Shown here: positions 43,476 to 52,835 of the stretch, piece by piece
How the letters are laid out: the number at the start of each line of letters is the position of its first letter
How positions within the stretch are numbered: position 1 is the stretch's first letter
Origin: Chromatiales bacterium
Lineage (GTDB): Bacteria; Pseudomonadota; Gammaproteobacteria; UBA6429; Thiohalophilaceae
Assembly (NCBI GenBank): GCA_027032075.1
Contig: JALVOC010000226.1
Span: 1-64,000 of the forward strand
Direction: 5' to 3'
Length of the DNA stretch: 64,000 bases
The notes under the pieces: generated by a model
Databases searched by the model: none
What the model was told of the DNA's origin: nothing
What the model saw: only the letters and a program-made list of their open reading frames with translations
Program-made: the position numbers and the translations under genes

Positions 43476-44429
43476 ATGAATAATTTGATAAACACGGTTG
43501 ATGCACCCAGCAACTCCTCCGGCTCAACCCGGCTGGAAATTCTGTTATTCAGCCTTGGGTACGACAAAAAAACAGAACGCGAAGAAGTCTTTGGGCTGAA
43601 CGTGTTTAAAATCCGCGAAGTGATCCAGGTACCCGAGATTACACGTGCACCCGATATGCCCGCCGGTGTGCAGGGGCTGGTCAGTTTGCGTGGGCAGATG
43701 ATCCCCGTTATCGACATGGCCCACTATTGCAACATGGACATCCAGGATCCTCCCACCAAGCTCATCGTCACCGAAATCAATAATTCCATACAGGGGATGC
43801 TGGTTAATTCAGTGGAACAAATTCTGCGCATGGAATGGAAAGATATCAAGGTGCCGCCACCAATGATGGCCAACCGCCTTGGCGGGCTGGTGACGGCCGT
43901 TACCGAACTCGAAGACGGCCGCATTGTCATGATTCTGGATGTCGAAAAAGTACTGGCGGACACCTCTGACATGATAGACAACGAATCACTGTATGATGAC
44001 GTTGAACATCTGAATACGGACGCGACAATCATATTTGCCGATGACTCCGTCGTCGCGCGCAAACAGATAGCGAACACCCTGGATCGTATGGGTGTGCGCT
44101 ATATTGGCGCGAAAAACGGGGTGGAGGCGTGGGAGAAGATTCAGGAACTCGCGGATCGCGCCGCTGCCAGCCATGCGCCGGTCTATGAATTGCTGCAGGC
44201 AATCCTGGTGGATGTGGAAATGCCGGGAATGGACGGCTATGTGCTGACCAAAAAGATCAAAAGCGATAACCGCCTGCAAGGGATCCCCGTTATCCTGCAC
44301 TCCTCTCTCTCGGCCGAAACCAATATAACACTCGGCAGGGAAGTCGGTGCCGATGCCTATATCACCAAGTTCGACCCGAAGGAACTGGCGAAACAGCTCA
44401 CACCATTATTGACGCACAAACAGGCATAA
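43476..44429 (+). CDS. cheV: Chemotaxis coupling protein CheV
   Basis: A 317-residue CheW-receiver fusion. The CheW domain (about 20-165) has the receptor-binding surface FGLNVFKIREVI and LVSLRGQMIPVID; the receiver (about 182-315) has the acidic pair in FADDSVVAR and the phosphorylation site Asp246 in ILVDVEMPGMDG. It should link MCPs to CheA. A terminator follows at 44474-44504. Isolated from a che operon, but the MCP gene is 3.8 kb downstream. Confidence 0.95.
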   Translation: MNNLINTVDAPSNSSGSTRLEILLFSLGYDKKTEREEVFGLNVFKIREVIQVPEITRAPDMPAGVQGLVSLRGQMIPVIDMAHYCNMDIQDPPTKLIVTEINNSIQGMLVNSVEQILRMEWKDIKVPPPMMANRLGGLVTAVTELEDGRIVMILDVEKVLADTSDMIDNESLYDDVEHLNTDATIIFADDSVVARKQIANTLDRMGVRYIGAKNGVEAWEKIQELADRAAASHAPVYELLQAILVDVEMPGMDGYVLTKKIKSDNRLQGIPVILHSSLSAETNITLGREVGADAYITKFDPKELAKQLTPLLTHKQA

Positions 44430-44473
44430 CCACCGCCAACCCGCCTGGGGATTCAATACCATTAGGCATGACT

Positions 44474-44504
44474 AAACATCCGCATTCCTGGAAGGCGGAT
44501 GTTT
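44474..44504 (+). terminator. Terminator of cheV
   Basis: AAACATCCGC / GCGGATGTTT, ten pairs with an 11-base loop and a short T tract, 45 bases after the cheV stop. Confidence 0.7.
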
Positions 44505-44563
44505 GGACAAACTCTACCACCAATATCTGCAGCATGTGGTGAACCTGTGAAGTTCATCGACAG

Positions 44564-44620
44564 CTAAACAGGCGTTTCGAATATCACTCCACCTAAGCCA
44601 TGGAGCACCGGGGCAGAGGG
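44564..44620 (+). repeat. Dispersed element, copy E (left half only)
   Basis: CTAAACAGGCGTTTCGAATA followed by TGGAGCACCGGGGCAGAG matches the left half of the family. The right half is missing; the end runs into the 3' flank of the gene that stops at 44636. Confidence 0.5.
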
Positions 44621-44635
44621 GGTCGGAATTGCTAT

Positions 44636-45346
44636 TCAACCAGCCAGATTCTCTTCCAGAAATTTCTGGTAATTTTCCGCACTGACAATTTGCGTGCCGT
44701 CACAGTTGAACTGAAAGCGGATGACACTCTGTACCATACAGATGGTGACATTACGCAAATAATAATCCGGCATGTCACGTAATACCTTGAGAGTGGAAAT
44801 AACATTGATGAGCTCGTCTTTTTCAATCGGCTCCCACTCCGCGTTCCGCCGTGTCAGAATATTGTGCCAGTAACTTGGTAATTCGGCATAGGCCCGCGTC
44901 TTCATCAGATTTTCGTAGATGCTTTTCATCACAGTAATCTTGTCTTCGAAAGAAACCTGCGGGAACTGCCTTTCGACATAGGCGCGCTGCGCCATTTTTT
45001 CTGCGGTGTGAACCTCTATGCGCAGGGGATCGAAAACAGATGTCGTGCGGATCTCGCCATTGTTAAAGCCGATATACAGGCGATAAGTACTTCGATTGAA
45101 AAACAGCTCTTCCAGGTTGGGGGCGAGGCGCTCATAGACGCTGTCCACACTGGAACTGTATTTCTTGCGCGCATAGGTGGTCTCACGCAGTGAAGGGTCA
45201 CCACGAATGCCGATTTGCAGACTGTTTGAATTCAGACCGGTAGCACTGAGAATGCTCTCCTTGAGCACCATTTCCTCGAACGCCCTGCCCTCTTCCTTGT
45301 TTTTCATGTTTTTTGCCAACCTGGTTTTACTGTCGATAAGCCTCAT
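44636..45346 (-). CDS. Conserved protein of unknown function
   Basis: A 236-residue soluble protein without recognised domain. It reads MRLIDSKTRLAKNM, then EEGRAFEEMVLKESILSA and a helical region with LPSYWHNILTRRNAEWEPIE. A centre segment (RLYIGFNNGEIRTTSVFDPL) may be a small beta-sheet. The start is uncertain: ATGs at 45346 and 45307 are both possible, none with a strong ribosome site. It is divergent from the thioredoxin gene and has the half-repeat E near its 3' end. Function not known. Confidence 0.7.
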   Translation of the reverse strand: MRLIDSKTRLAKNMKNKEEGRAFEEMVLKESILSATGLNSNSLQIGIRGDPSLRETTYARKKYSSSVDSVYERLAPNLEELFFNRSTYRLYIGFNNGEIRTTSVFDPLRIEVHTAEKMAQRAYVERQFPQVSFEDKITVMKSIYENLMKTRAYAELPSYWHNILTRRNAEWEPIEKDELINVISTLKVLRDMPDYYLRNVTICMVQSVIRFQFNCDGTQIVSAENYQKFLEENLAG

Positions 45347-45588
45347 CCCCGCCGCTGCGGTCAAATGGCGTCAGGGAGCAATTGTATCGTCCGGAGATGA
45401 CATTTTTTGTCTCACTCCAGCAACGAAGGGGAAATTATAATGGAATATTATTTCCGGAAAGTGCGCAATATCGCATTCCCGCTAAAAGAGAACTGTTTAA
45501 TGGGGGCTGCTGCAGCTGAATTCAAGTCCGGAATTGTATCGCTTACGGGCACGATTTATAATCCCGCTTTTTGTCCCAGACGGAAACC

Positions 45589-45939
45589 ATGACAATGCCC
45601 GCACCGCTAATCTTCGATACCTCCCTGGAGAACTTTCAGGAAGAAGTGTTACAGGCTTCGCAGCAACATCCTGTGCTGGTGGATTTCTGGGCGGAGTGGT
45701 GCTCCCCCTGCATCGTCATCGCCCCCCTGCTGGAAAAAACGGTCAAACAGCGTGATGACGGCATCAGACTGGCTAAACTGGAGGTGGATGCCGGGGAAAA
45801 CATGAAACTCGCAGGCCGTTACCAGGTCCGCGGCTTTCCCACCGTTATCCTTTTCAAAGACGGCGAAGAAAAAGGCCGTTTCAGCGGGGCAAAACCGCTT
45901 TCGTTTATAGAACAATTCATTGATGAGAGTCTGGCATAA
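45589..45939 (+). CDS. Thioredoxin family protein
   Basis: A 116-residue thioredoxin. The active site is WCSPC (Cys38, Cys41), differing from the standard WCGPC by Ser for Gly, and the cis-proline loop is GFPTVILF. No signal peptide, so it is cytosolic. It may donate electrons to reductases or act in a specific pathway. The start at 45589 is weak in ribosome site but agrees with the family's length. Convergent with an FHA gene. Confidence 0.92.
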   Translation: MTMPAPLIFDTSLENFQEEVLQASQQHPVLVDFWAEWCSPCIVIAPLLEKTVKQRDDGIRLAKLEVDAGENMKLAGRYQVRGFPTVILFKDGEEKGRFSGAKPLSFIEQFIDESLA

Positions 45940-45972
45940 GGAAACGGGCGGCAGCCCCTCCGCCAACACTGT

Positions 45973-46365
45973 TTATTTTTTCTTTTTGCCCTTGGTATAA
46001 AATACGCCGGGTATCCAGGTCTTGTAGAGCTTTGCCGTTTCTTCCAGATCACCGTTGAATTCATCCACAAATTTGAAATTATTTATGCCGATGCGGATAA
46101 TATCGCCGTTCCTGAGTTTGAATAATGATATCGGTTCATCGTTGACATAGGTGTGATTGGTACTGTCAAGATCCTGCAGGTAATATTCAAGTTTGCCTTC
46201 ATCGGTTGTGCTCAACATCACCTCCAGAACGGCATGTTCCTTGCTCACCAGATCATCATCAATACTAATGTCGTTATTCGCGCCGCGACCAATTGTGATC
46301 CGCTGTTTGTCGATTATCAGTTTGATACCGGCGGTATCCGAGTTGTATTGCAATAACATCGCCAT
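45973..46365 (-). CDS. FHA-domain protein
   Basis: A 130-residue phosphothreonine-recognition protein. The FHA core reads ITIGRGANNDISIDD, VSKEHAVLEV and DSTNHTYVND, with the conserved G-R, S-x-x-H and N residues. The tail is basic (TKGKKKK). No partner kinase lies near. It is opposite to an HDOD gene, and a palindrome at 46512-46535 lies between their starts. Confidence 0.92.
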   Translation of the reverse strand: MAMLLQYNSDTAGIKLIIDKQRITIGRGANNDISIDDDLVSKEHAVLEVMLSTTDEGKLEYYLQDLDSTNHTYVNDEPISLFKLRNGDIIRIGINNFKFVDEFNGDLEETAKLYKTWIPGVFYTKGKKKK

Positions 46366-46511
46366 ATTCTTATCTGCCCGTCTGCCTGCTCTGAAAGCAA
46401 AAAAGATAACCTGAAGAAATCAGGTAAGCCGGCTTCCTGCCCACATCAGAAGTATCGGTACCGGGATAAAAAGCATGCCATCAACCCCTGATGAAATACT
46501 GGTCAGACCAA

Positions 46512-46535
46512 TAGCTATACGCTACAGTATAGCTA
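46512..46535. promoter_or_regulatory. 24-base palindrome between FHA and HDOD genes
   Basis: TAGCTATAC at 46512-46520 is repeated inverted as GTATAGCTA at 46527-46535, with six bases between. It sits in the divergent promoter region and may bind a regulator. Confidence 0.4.
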
Positions 46536-46568
46536 GTATAGGTTAATGGAATAAAGACAAATAACCGG

Positions 46569-47405
46569 ATGTTGCCCCAGTCAAATATCAATATCCTCGC
46601 CAAAATCGAGTCGGCGATCGAGCAAAATCAACTCATTTTGCCCTCACCACCGGATATCATCGTGAAGGTTCGCAAGGTGCTCGATGATCCTGATTCGACC
46701 CATGAACAACTCGCCATGGCACTTTCCACAGATGCCAGTCTGGTGGCCCGTGTTCTCAAGGTCGCCAACAGCGCTGTCTATCGCCGCCATCAGAACGCCG
46801 ATAACCTGCAACAGGCGGTTTCCCGTCTGGGCCACAAGCTGATTAACACGCTGGTCACCAACCACGCCTTGATGCAGCTATTCGGCCAACCCAGTCAGCA
46901 GTTCCGGCCCTTGCTTCACACCATCCAGACCCACAGCACCGCGGTCGCCAGGTTGAGCTATGCCATTGCGCAGCAGTATACCAGGCTGTCACCAGAGGAC
47001 GCGCTCCTCGCCGGGCTGGTGCATGACATCGGTTTTATCCCCATCGTGCAAAATCTTTCCGTGTTTGATAACGGCACCTCCTCCAGCGAGGAACTCATCA
47101 CCCAGTTGGAAACTCACCATGCATGGCTGGGCGCCCGTTTGCTGGAACACTGGCATTTTCCCCATGCCATTGTTGTCGCCACGGAACAACATGAAACCAT
47201 AAACCGCGTGTCCACTCACGGCCCGGATCTGACTGATGTGGTCATTGTTGCCAATCTGCTTGAACACCAAAGGGAAAAAGGCCAGACGGATATCGAGACG
47301 ATTAAAAATGTCCCGGCATTTTCTCTGCTGGGGATAAAACCGGAGACGGCGTTCCTCACTCTCGCTTCTCATCTGGAAAACGCCGATAAGCTGCTTGGCG
47401 GCTGA
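46569..47405 (+). CDS. HDOD-domain protein
   Basis: A 278-residue HDOD protein. The HD-like fold has the residues LVHDIGFI and an altered metal site typical of HDOD, with the region LARVLKVANSAVYRR and the helix bundle. Such proteins serve in signal transduction (often with chemotaxis or c-di-GMP). A good terminator follows (47413-47440). FHA and HDOD divergently arranged may be part of one regulatory unit, though this is a guess. Confidence 0.9.
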   Translation: MLPQSNINILAKIESAIEQNQLILPSPPDIIVKVRKVLDDPDSTHEQLAMALSTDASLVARVLKVANSAVYRRHQNADNLQQAVSRLGHKLINTLVTNHALMQLFGQPSQQFRPLLHTIQTHSTAVARLSYAIAQQYTRLSPEDALLAGLVHDIGFIPIVQNLSVFDNGTSSSEELITQLETHHAWLGARLLEHWHFPHAIVVATEQHETINRVSTHGPDLTDVVIVANLLEHQREKGQTDIETIKNVPAFSLLGIKPETAFLTLASHLENADKLLGG

Positions 47406-47412
47406 TGCTGTT

Positions 47413-47440
47413 TGTCAGCGAAGCTGACATCCGTTTTTTT
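47413..47440 (+). terminator. Terminator of the HDOD gene
   Basis: TGTCAGC / GCTGACA with GAA loop, then a seven-base T run. It overlaps the stop region of the convergent gene at 47439. Confidence 0.85.
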
Positions 47441-47840
47441 AATGGATATTTTCCGGCTTGTTGCCTGCCGGGGTGAACTCAACGAGCACCTGGTTGTTGT
47501 CATCCTGATCAAAAACCAGCTCAATACCGATCGCCCCACCCACCCGTGTCACTGCCCGGATTTGCTTCAGATCCGAGAGGCGTTCTGCCAGGTAGGAACA
47601 GGTCGCGGCAATGCGTTGCTCCTGCTTTTCGAGAATGGATTTTATCAACAGTATCGCAATATACTGGGCCCGCTGGATTTTGTCCGGATCATCGATTTGC
47701 TCGAATCCAAGGGTGATCCCCTGATCCATCTGTTGATCGATGCGTTCCAGATATTCCCGCTGTTTTTCCGTCAACGCCACATTGCGGCGATACTCGATCT
47801 CCGCCCTGCCGTTTACCACCACAATCAACTGCTCACTCAT
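47439..47840 (-). CDS. Conserved protein of unknown function
   Basis: A 133-residue soluble protein. It reads MSEQLIVVVNGRAEIEYRRN, then EKQREYLERIDQQMDQGITL and a helical region ending with IELVFDQDDNNQVLVEFTPA. The layout suggests a small helical domain between two strands. I do not recognise it. It is convergent with the HDOD gene. Confidence 0.75.
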   Translation of the reverse strand: MSEQLIVVVNGRAEIEYRRNVALTEKQREYLERIDQQMDQGITLGFEQIDDPDKIQRAQYIAILLIKSILEKQEQRIAATCSYLAERLSDLKQIRAVTRVGGAIGIELVFDQDDNNQVLVEFTPAGNKPENIH

Positions 47841-48078
47841 TCAGATTCCTTTGCTCAAAACCAACCAAAAACTTATACGCATATAAAAAAATGCCACAAC
47901 ACCTCAAACGGCGCGCCGCCGCCCGCGCCCAAACGAAAACGCTTCAACAGCCACACTGTTTTTCAGCCATTCGCGGCCATTTTTCCAAGGAAAATTCGTC
48001 ACGATCTTTCGAAATGAAAGCCATAATTTCAATATGTAAAATAACTGTCAATTTTCAGGACTTTACAGCTGTCCGGCC

Positions 48079-48105
48079 TAATAATTTTACTAAAATAGCC
48101 GATAT
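48079..48105 (+). promoter_or_regulatory. Candidate sigma-28 promoter of the MCP gene
   Basis: TAATAATT at 48079 and GCCGATAT at 48098-48105 with an 11-base gap resemble the FliA pattern (TAAAGTTT, N11, GCCGATAA). It is 85 bases before the ATG. The rest of the 350-base gap 47841-48190 shows nothing else. Confidence 0.5.
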
Positions 48106-48190
48106 TCTTTGCAGAGCATAGAGCACAGAGCACGCAAACTTTAGCATTGTGCCCTTATTCACAGGCAATGAACAGCTAACAGAGGTCGTT

Positions 48191-50101
48191 ATGTTTCGTA
48201 ATATTAAAATTGGCACCCGTCTCTCACTTGGCTCCGGTTTCGCCATTGGCCTGGTGATGGTGATCATTATTCCGGTCGTCCTGTATCAGGTATCTGAGTT
48301 TGTGAATAAAGCCGAAGTACGCGAATTGGAAAAGCTGTTCAAAAGCGCCCATGCCGAAATCGATTCCGAGGGACAACTGGCACAGGCGATGAGTTTTATT
48401 ATTGCGTCCACTCCTGAAATACAACAGGAATTTGCCAATAACCAGCGGGATGAACTGGCCGCGAGAACCGTCCCCCTGTTCAAGGAACTCAAACAGAAAT
48501 ACGCGGTGCGCCAGTTTCAGTTCCACACACCCCCTGCGACCTCTTTTCTACGCGCACACAAACCCCAGAAATTTGGCGATGACCTTTCCTCCTTCCGCAA
48601 GACGGTTGTGAAAACCAACAATACCAAACAACCCATCTCCGGACTGGAAAAAGGAGTGGCGGGCCTTGGAATCCGGGGCATTGTCCCGGTCAATTACGAA
48701 GGAAACCACATCGGTTCGGTGGAATTCGGTATGTCCTTCGGTCAGCCGTTTTTTGATCTTTTCAAGAAAAAATACAATGTGGATATCTCTCTTTATGTGG
48801 AGCGCAACGGGGATTTCAAAACCTTTGGTTCCACTCTGAAGGGCCAACCGCTCAGTTCCCGGGAAAACATGCAGGCGGCCCTCCAGGGGCAGCCAAGCCA
48901 CCTGCAAACAGAGTATGAAAACACCCCGGTTGCTGTTTATCTGCAAGCAATAAAGGATTTTTCCGGTAAGCCTATCGGCGTTCTGGAAATCGCCATGGAT
49001 CGCAGCCATTCTGTTTCGGCGATTGCCAATATTCGTAACACCATTCTGCTTATCTGCCTGGTTGCCATTGTCCTCGGATTGGCCACCGCCCTGCTGATCA
49101 GCCGAGGCATCACCCTGCCGATCAAGAATGCAGTCACCGCGATGAACGATATCGCAGAAGGGGACGGTGATCTGACCAAACGCCTCGACGAGAACGGTAA
49201 GGACGAAATCGCCATGCTGGCATCCGCCTTTAACCGCTTTGCCGAGAAAGTCCGCACCATGGTCGCTCAGGTTGCCACCTCCACCACCCAGCTTGCCGCC
49301 GCCGCGGAGGAGATGTCATCGATCACCCTGGAAACCACCCAGGGTGTGCAGCGGCAACAGTCGGAGACAGAACAGGTTGCCACCGCCATGAACGAGATGA
49401 CCGCCACCGTGCAGGAAGTCGCCCGCCACGCTTCCGAGGCGGAAGAGTCCGCCCGCCAGACCAATGATGAAACCCAATCAGGGAAACAGATAGTGGATCG
49501 CGTGGTCTCCTCCATCAACGATCTGGCTCAGGAAATCGAGCATGCTTCCGGGGTGATCAAGGAGCTGGAAAATGAATCGGAAAATATCGGTGCCGTGCTG
49601 GATGTTATCAAAGGCATTGCCGAACAGACCAATCTGCTGGCCTTGAATGCCGCGATCGAGGCTGCCCGTGCCGGGGATCAGGGAAGGGGGTTTGCCGTGG
49701 TCGCGGATGAAGTCCGGACGCTGGCGAACCGTACACAGAAATCGACCGAAGAGATCCAGACGATGATCGAACACTTGCAGGGGAATTCCCGCGAGGCGGT
49801 GCAGGCAATGAAAAACAGCACGGAAAAAGCCCAGCAAAGTTGTGGCCAGGCAGCTGAAGCCGGTGATTCACTCAACACCATTCGCCAGGCGGTAAATTCC
49901 ATTACGGACATGAATATTCAGATAGCCAGTGCGGCACAGGAACAGGGTTCCGTCGCTGAGGAGATCAACCGCAATATCAGTAACATCAATAATATCGTGC
50001 ACCAGACAGCGGAAGGCGCCTCCCAGACATCCATCGCCAGCGATGAACTGGCGCGGCTTTCCAGTGAACTTCATGCACTGGTAAACCAGTTTAAAATATA
50101 A
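48191..50101 (+). CDS. Methyl-accepting chemotaxis protein
   Basis: A 636-residue transmembrane receptor. TM1 lies at about 12-36, a periplasmic Cache-like ligand domain at 40-280, TM2 at about 282-305, a HAMP domain after it and the signalling domain with the hairpin tip [20 protein letters not shown]. The ligand is unknown. No C-terminal CheR-docking pentapeptide is seen. The ATG at 48191 has AGAGGT before it; an upstream in-frame ATG at 48149 is not used. Transcription may be by sigma-28. Confidence 0.95.
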   Translation: MFRNIKIGTRLSLGSGFAIGLVMVIIIPVVLYQVSEFVNKAEVRELEKLFKSAHAEIDSEGQLAQAMSFIIASTPEIQQEFANNQRDELAARTVPLFKELKQKYAVRQFQFHTPPATSFLRAHKPQKFGDDLSSFRKTVVKTNNTKQPISGLEKGVAGLGIRGIVPVNYEGNHIGSVEFGMSFGQPFFDLFKKKYNVDISLYVERNGDFKTFGSTLKGQPLSSRENMQAALQGQPSHLQTEYENTPVAVYLQAIKDFSGKPIGVLEIAMDRSHSVSAIANIRNTILLICLVAIVLGLATALLISRGITLPIKNAVTAMNDIAEGDGDLTKRLDENGKDEIAMLASAFNRFAEKVRTMVAQVATSTTQLAAAAEEMSSITLETTQGVQRQQSETEQVATAMNEMTATVQEVARHASEAEESARQTNDETQSGKQIVDRVVSSINDLAQEIEHASGVIKELENESENIGAVLDVIKGIAEQTNLLALNAAIEAARAGDQGRGFAVVADEVRTLANRTQKSTEEIQTMIEHLQGNSREAVQAMKNSTEKAQQSCGQAAEAGDSLNTIRQAVNSITDMNIQIASAAQEQGSVAEEINRNISNINNIVHQTAEGASQTSIASDELARLSSELHALVNQFKI

Positions 50102-50118
50102 ACGGGGACGCTAAAAAC

Positions 50119-50219
50119 CAAATACGCATTCTGAATACCGGTCTATTCGGGTCACGGAGTATCCGGGCCAGAATCTGCGGATCAGTTTGAATGATCCGCT
50201 ATTCGGAGCGCGTATCCAA
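50119..50219 (+). repeat. Dispersed ~100-bp element, copy D (diverged)
   Basis: Reads CAAATACGCATTCTGAATAC and ends with GCTATTCGGAGCGCGTATCC. It is clearly related to copy B but diverged, particularly in its left arm. It lies just after the MCP stop. Confidence 0.65.
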
Positions 50220-50321
50220 AATAACCGGGCGGAATAGGTATACACTTCCAAGAATAGCGATTTCCATGCATCAGGGGGCCGGTTCACTGCACCGCTGTTC
50301 AGGGAGGCCCTTTCCGGTATT

Positions 50322-50828
50322 TTACTGCCCGGCCGAAGCCACTGACTGCCGTTGCATGAACTCCTCGATTAGATTGGTCGGTACAGCACCAACCTGTTGC
50401 GCTTTGAGCACCCCTTTGGGATCGAAGATCAAAAATGAGGGCGTTCCGACAAAGGCGGTCCCCGTCAGCTCACTGAACAAGCTGCCCACCTCATCGGGCT
50501 CACCGATGAGGTTGGTAAAATTAATCTTGTGGCGATCGATGAATTTCAGCGCCTCGGCTTTCTTGGCCTGGCCATCAATTGATACCCCCAATACTTCAGC
50601 ATCACTGTCGGAATGCAGAAAATGAAAATCCACGTACTCCTGTGCCTCCCGATTGCAAACGTGGCAATCTGACGCCCAGATCATGACAACCAGCCATTTA
50701 CCCTTACCGCTATAGTCATCGAGCGACTTTGGATTACCAGCCATGTCCTGCAAGGCGGCCTGTAGCGGAAACGCCAATATCATGAAAAACAGTGCCGGAA
50801 TGAATCGAGTAAAACGTGGGTTTAACAT
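50322..50828 (-). CDS. TlpA-type periplasmic thioredoxin-like protein
   Basis: A 168-residue exported thioredoxin-like protein. Signal peptide about 1-24 (ending LQA); active site CHVC (Cys55, Cys58) in WASDCHVCNRE; cis-proline in FVGTPSFLIFD. It may reduce disulfides in apocytochromes or other exported proteins. CHVC is not the CPxC or CxPC seen in DsbA or TlpA. It is single. Confidence 0.88.
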   Translation of the reverse strand: MLNPRFTRFIPALFFMILAFPLQAALQDMAGNPKSLDDYSGKGKWLVVMIWASDCHVCNREAQEYVDFHFLHSDSDAEVLGVSIDGQAKKAEALKFIDRHKINFTNLIGEPDEVGSLFSELTGTAFVGTPSFLIFDPKGVLKAQQVGAVPTNLIEEFMQRQSVASAGQ

Positions 50829-51018
50829 AGTGGATACCTTACTTTTTGTGCCAGCGGGTAATGCTGTTTAATCGTGTTTATGTAAGAACAATGACAGTTA
50901 TGGCCTGTTGAGGTTCCTGCCAGAAACTTTTTATTTTACCCCTTTATACCACCCCGGTCGTATACGGGCAGACGGATTTTACCGCCATACACGGGATGCA
51001 ATTATAAAACCTTGCCAA

Positions 51019-51891
51019 TCAAAGACTTGCCCGCCCGGCCTGTAACCAGTTGCCGAATTCTGCGGGTAAAGGACGGGGATCTGCCGTATTCCATCGATGT
51101 TGGGACGCCATCTGCTGCAACCGTCTGATGCGTTCCTCGCTCAACGGGTGGGTACTCAAAAAGGCTGGCAACTGCTGCGCCTCCTTTTCCTCCTTGAGAA
51201 AAATCCGGAACAAACCCGTTGCCCCCGCAACATGCCCATAATGGGTCTGCAGGGCGGCAATGGCCACTTCATCCGCCTCGGACTCCTGGCGACGATTGTA
51301 ATGCAATATGGTCAGCAGACCCGCCTCCTGCAGCACACTGGCGCTGAGATTGTCCCCGGCAGCGGCGCTCACCACCGCCAGGGCGGAGGCAACGATGACA
51401 CCCCGGCCGAGACTGCGGATCGGATGGCGGAATTTAATATGGGCGATTTCGTGCGCCATCACCATCGCCAGGGTATTTTCATCCGGAATTTTTTCCAGCA
51501 GACCGCGGAAAAACACCACATGCCCACCCAACGTGGCAAAAGCATTCACTGTATCATCATCGATGTAGTGCAGCGTGATCCGCATCTCGTTTGGCAACTC
51601 TTCCGCACGCGCCAGTTGCTCCGCCAGCTGCTGAAGATAGGTGGTGATCCGTTCACCCGCCTGCCGTTGTTGTGCGGATTCATAACGGCTTTCCACCGGA
51701 TAGAGGGCGGCCAGTTTTTGCTCACTGCTGAAGGGGATATACCCCGCGAGGTATTCCGCCAGAAAGGTGAGGCCCGCCACCACCAGAAAAATAATTCCGA
51801 CAGCCGCCGAGACGAGGAGAAGCAGTTCTTTGAGGGGATGTTCCCGGCTGGTATTGATGCCTTCCGGAATTTCGGGATTGGAGTATTCCAT
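51019..51891 (-). CDS. M48-family peptidase
   Basis: A 290-residue membrane-anchored zinc peptidase. One transmembrane helix (about 23-46) precedes the catalytic domain with MAHEIAHIKFRH and the third ligand in RRQESEADEVA. It resembles HtpX/Oma1-like proteases of quality control, acting on the periplasmic side or cytoplasm (topology uncertain). It is third in a compact operon with two YbjQ-like proteins, the starts and stops being three bases apart. Confidence 0.92.
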   Translation of the reverse strand: MEYSNPEIPEGINTSREHPLKELLLLVSAAVGIIFLVVAGLTFLAEYLAGYIPFSSEQKLAALYPVESRYESAQQRQAGERITTYLQQLAEQLARAEELPNEMRITLHYIDDDTVNAFATLGGHVVFFRGLLEKIPDENTLAMVMAHEIAHIKFRHPIRSLGRGVIVASALAVVSAAAGDNLSASVLQEAGLLTILHYNRRQESEADEVAIAALQTHYGHVAGATGLFRIFLKEEKEAQQLPAFLSTHPLSEERIRRLQQMASQHRWNTADPRPLPAEFGNWLQAGRASL

Positions 51892-51894
51892 TAA

Positions 51895-52353
51895 TTATCT
51901 TTCAGTTCGAGGCGGGATCAGGGCCGTCCCATACGCAAGCACTTCAACAGAGCCGACTGTATTCTTCCGTCCCTGGGAAACGGCAGCCGTTTGCAACTTG
52001 ATATTGAACACCATCTTGCCGCCGCGGCGCGCAGCCTCTTCCTGCATACGCAAAATTGCCTCTCGCCGCGCGCGATCCACCAGGGTTTCATAGGCACGCA
52101 CCCTGCCACCAAACAGATTGCGCAGGGTTGCCAGAAAGCGCTTGAAATAGTCGACAGACACCACCACGCTCCCCATTACCAAAGCGGTATCGTGCGGTAT
52201 TTTGTAGGCAGGGGGAAACTTGCTTGCAATCACCGGCAAAGAGCGGTACTTCTTCTCACGTTTGAAGATGGAACGGTAGTGGCGCTTCTCCGCCAAACGG
52301 CCGAAAATATAGCCCAAGGCCAGGAGGGAAAGGAAGATGATCAAATCCTGCAT
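51895..52353 (-). CDS. YbjQ-like (UPF0145) protein with N-terminal membrane helix
   Basis: A 152-residue protein: an N-terminal hydrophobic helix (about 3-18, MQDLIIFLSLLALGYIFG), a basic linker, then a YbjQ-type domain with LVMGSVVVSVDYFKRFLATL, the motif FGGRVRAYETL and VEVLAYGTAL. YbjQ forms pentamers and is of unknown function. It is likely a membrane-tethered paralogue of the gene before it. Operon with ybjQ and M48. Confidence 0.85.
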   Translation of the reverse strand: MQDLIIFLSLLALGYIFGRLAEKRHYRSIFKREKKYRSLPVIASKFPPAYKIPHDTALVMGSVVVSVDYFKRFLATLRNLFGGRVRAYETLVDRARREAILRMQEEAARRGGKMVFNIKLQTAAVSQGRKNTVGSVEVLAYGTALIPPRTER

Positions 52354-52356
52354 TGG

Positions 52357-52674
52357 CTATTCCTCCACCACCACTGCCGTCCCGTAGGCAAACAATTCCG
52401 CCGCCCCCTGGGCAATGGCCGAAGTGGAAAAACGGACATTCAGTACTGCATTTGCCCCGATGGCGCGGGCTTGTTGCTGCATCCTTTCTATCGCCTCATC
52501 ACGGGATTCCTGCAACAATTCGGTGTAGCCTTTGAGTTCACCGCCAAAAATATTCTTCAAGCCGGCCATAAAATCACGCCCGATGTGCTTGGCGCGCACC
52601 GAACTGCCCTGCACCAGGCCAAGATGTTTGATGATTTTTTTTCCTGGAACGATTTCCAAGTTTGTCGTCAGCAT
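52357..52674 (-). CDS. YbjQ (UPF0145) family protein
   Basis: A 105-residue protein: VQGSSVRAKHIGRDFMAGL, FGGELKGYTELLQESRDEA and the end ELFAYGTAVVVEE, all typical of UPF0145. It is first of the three-gene operon and lacks a membrane helix. Function of the family is unknown; an association with metal-binding has been proposed. Confidence 0.9.
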   Translation of the reverse strand: MLTTNLEIVPGKKIIKHLGLVQGSSVRAKHIGRDFMAGLKNIFGGELKGYTELLQESRDEAIERMQQQARAIGANAVLNVRFSTSAIAQGAAELFAYGTAVVVEE

Positions 52675-52835
52675 AATGTTTTGACCTCTTCTAATTTCCC
52701 CTGAATTTCAGATTAATACATCATAGAAGTGTTTTACCACCAAATATTAAAAATAAATGCGCCAAACCTTTAAATAAGGTTACAAGCAGATAATTTTATG
52801 TCAAACTGGAAAGCACTTGTCTTGCTGATCAATTC

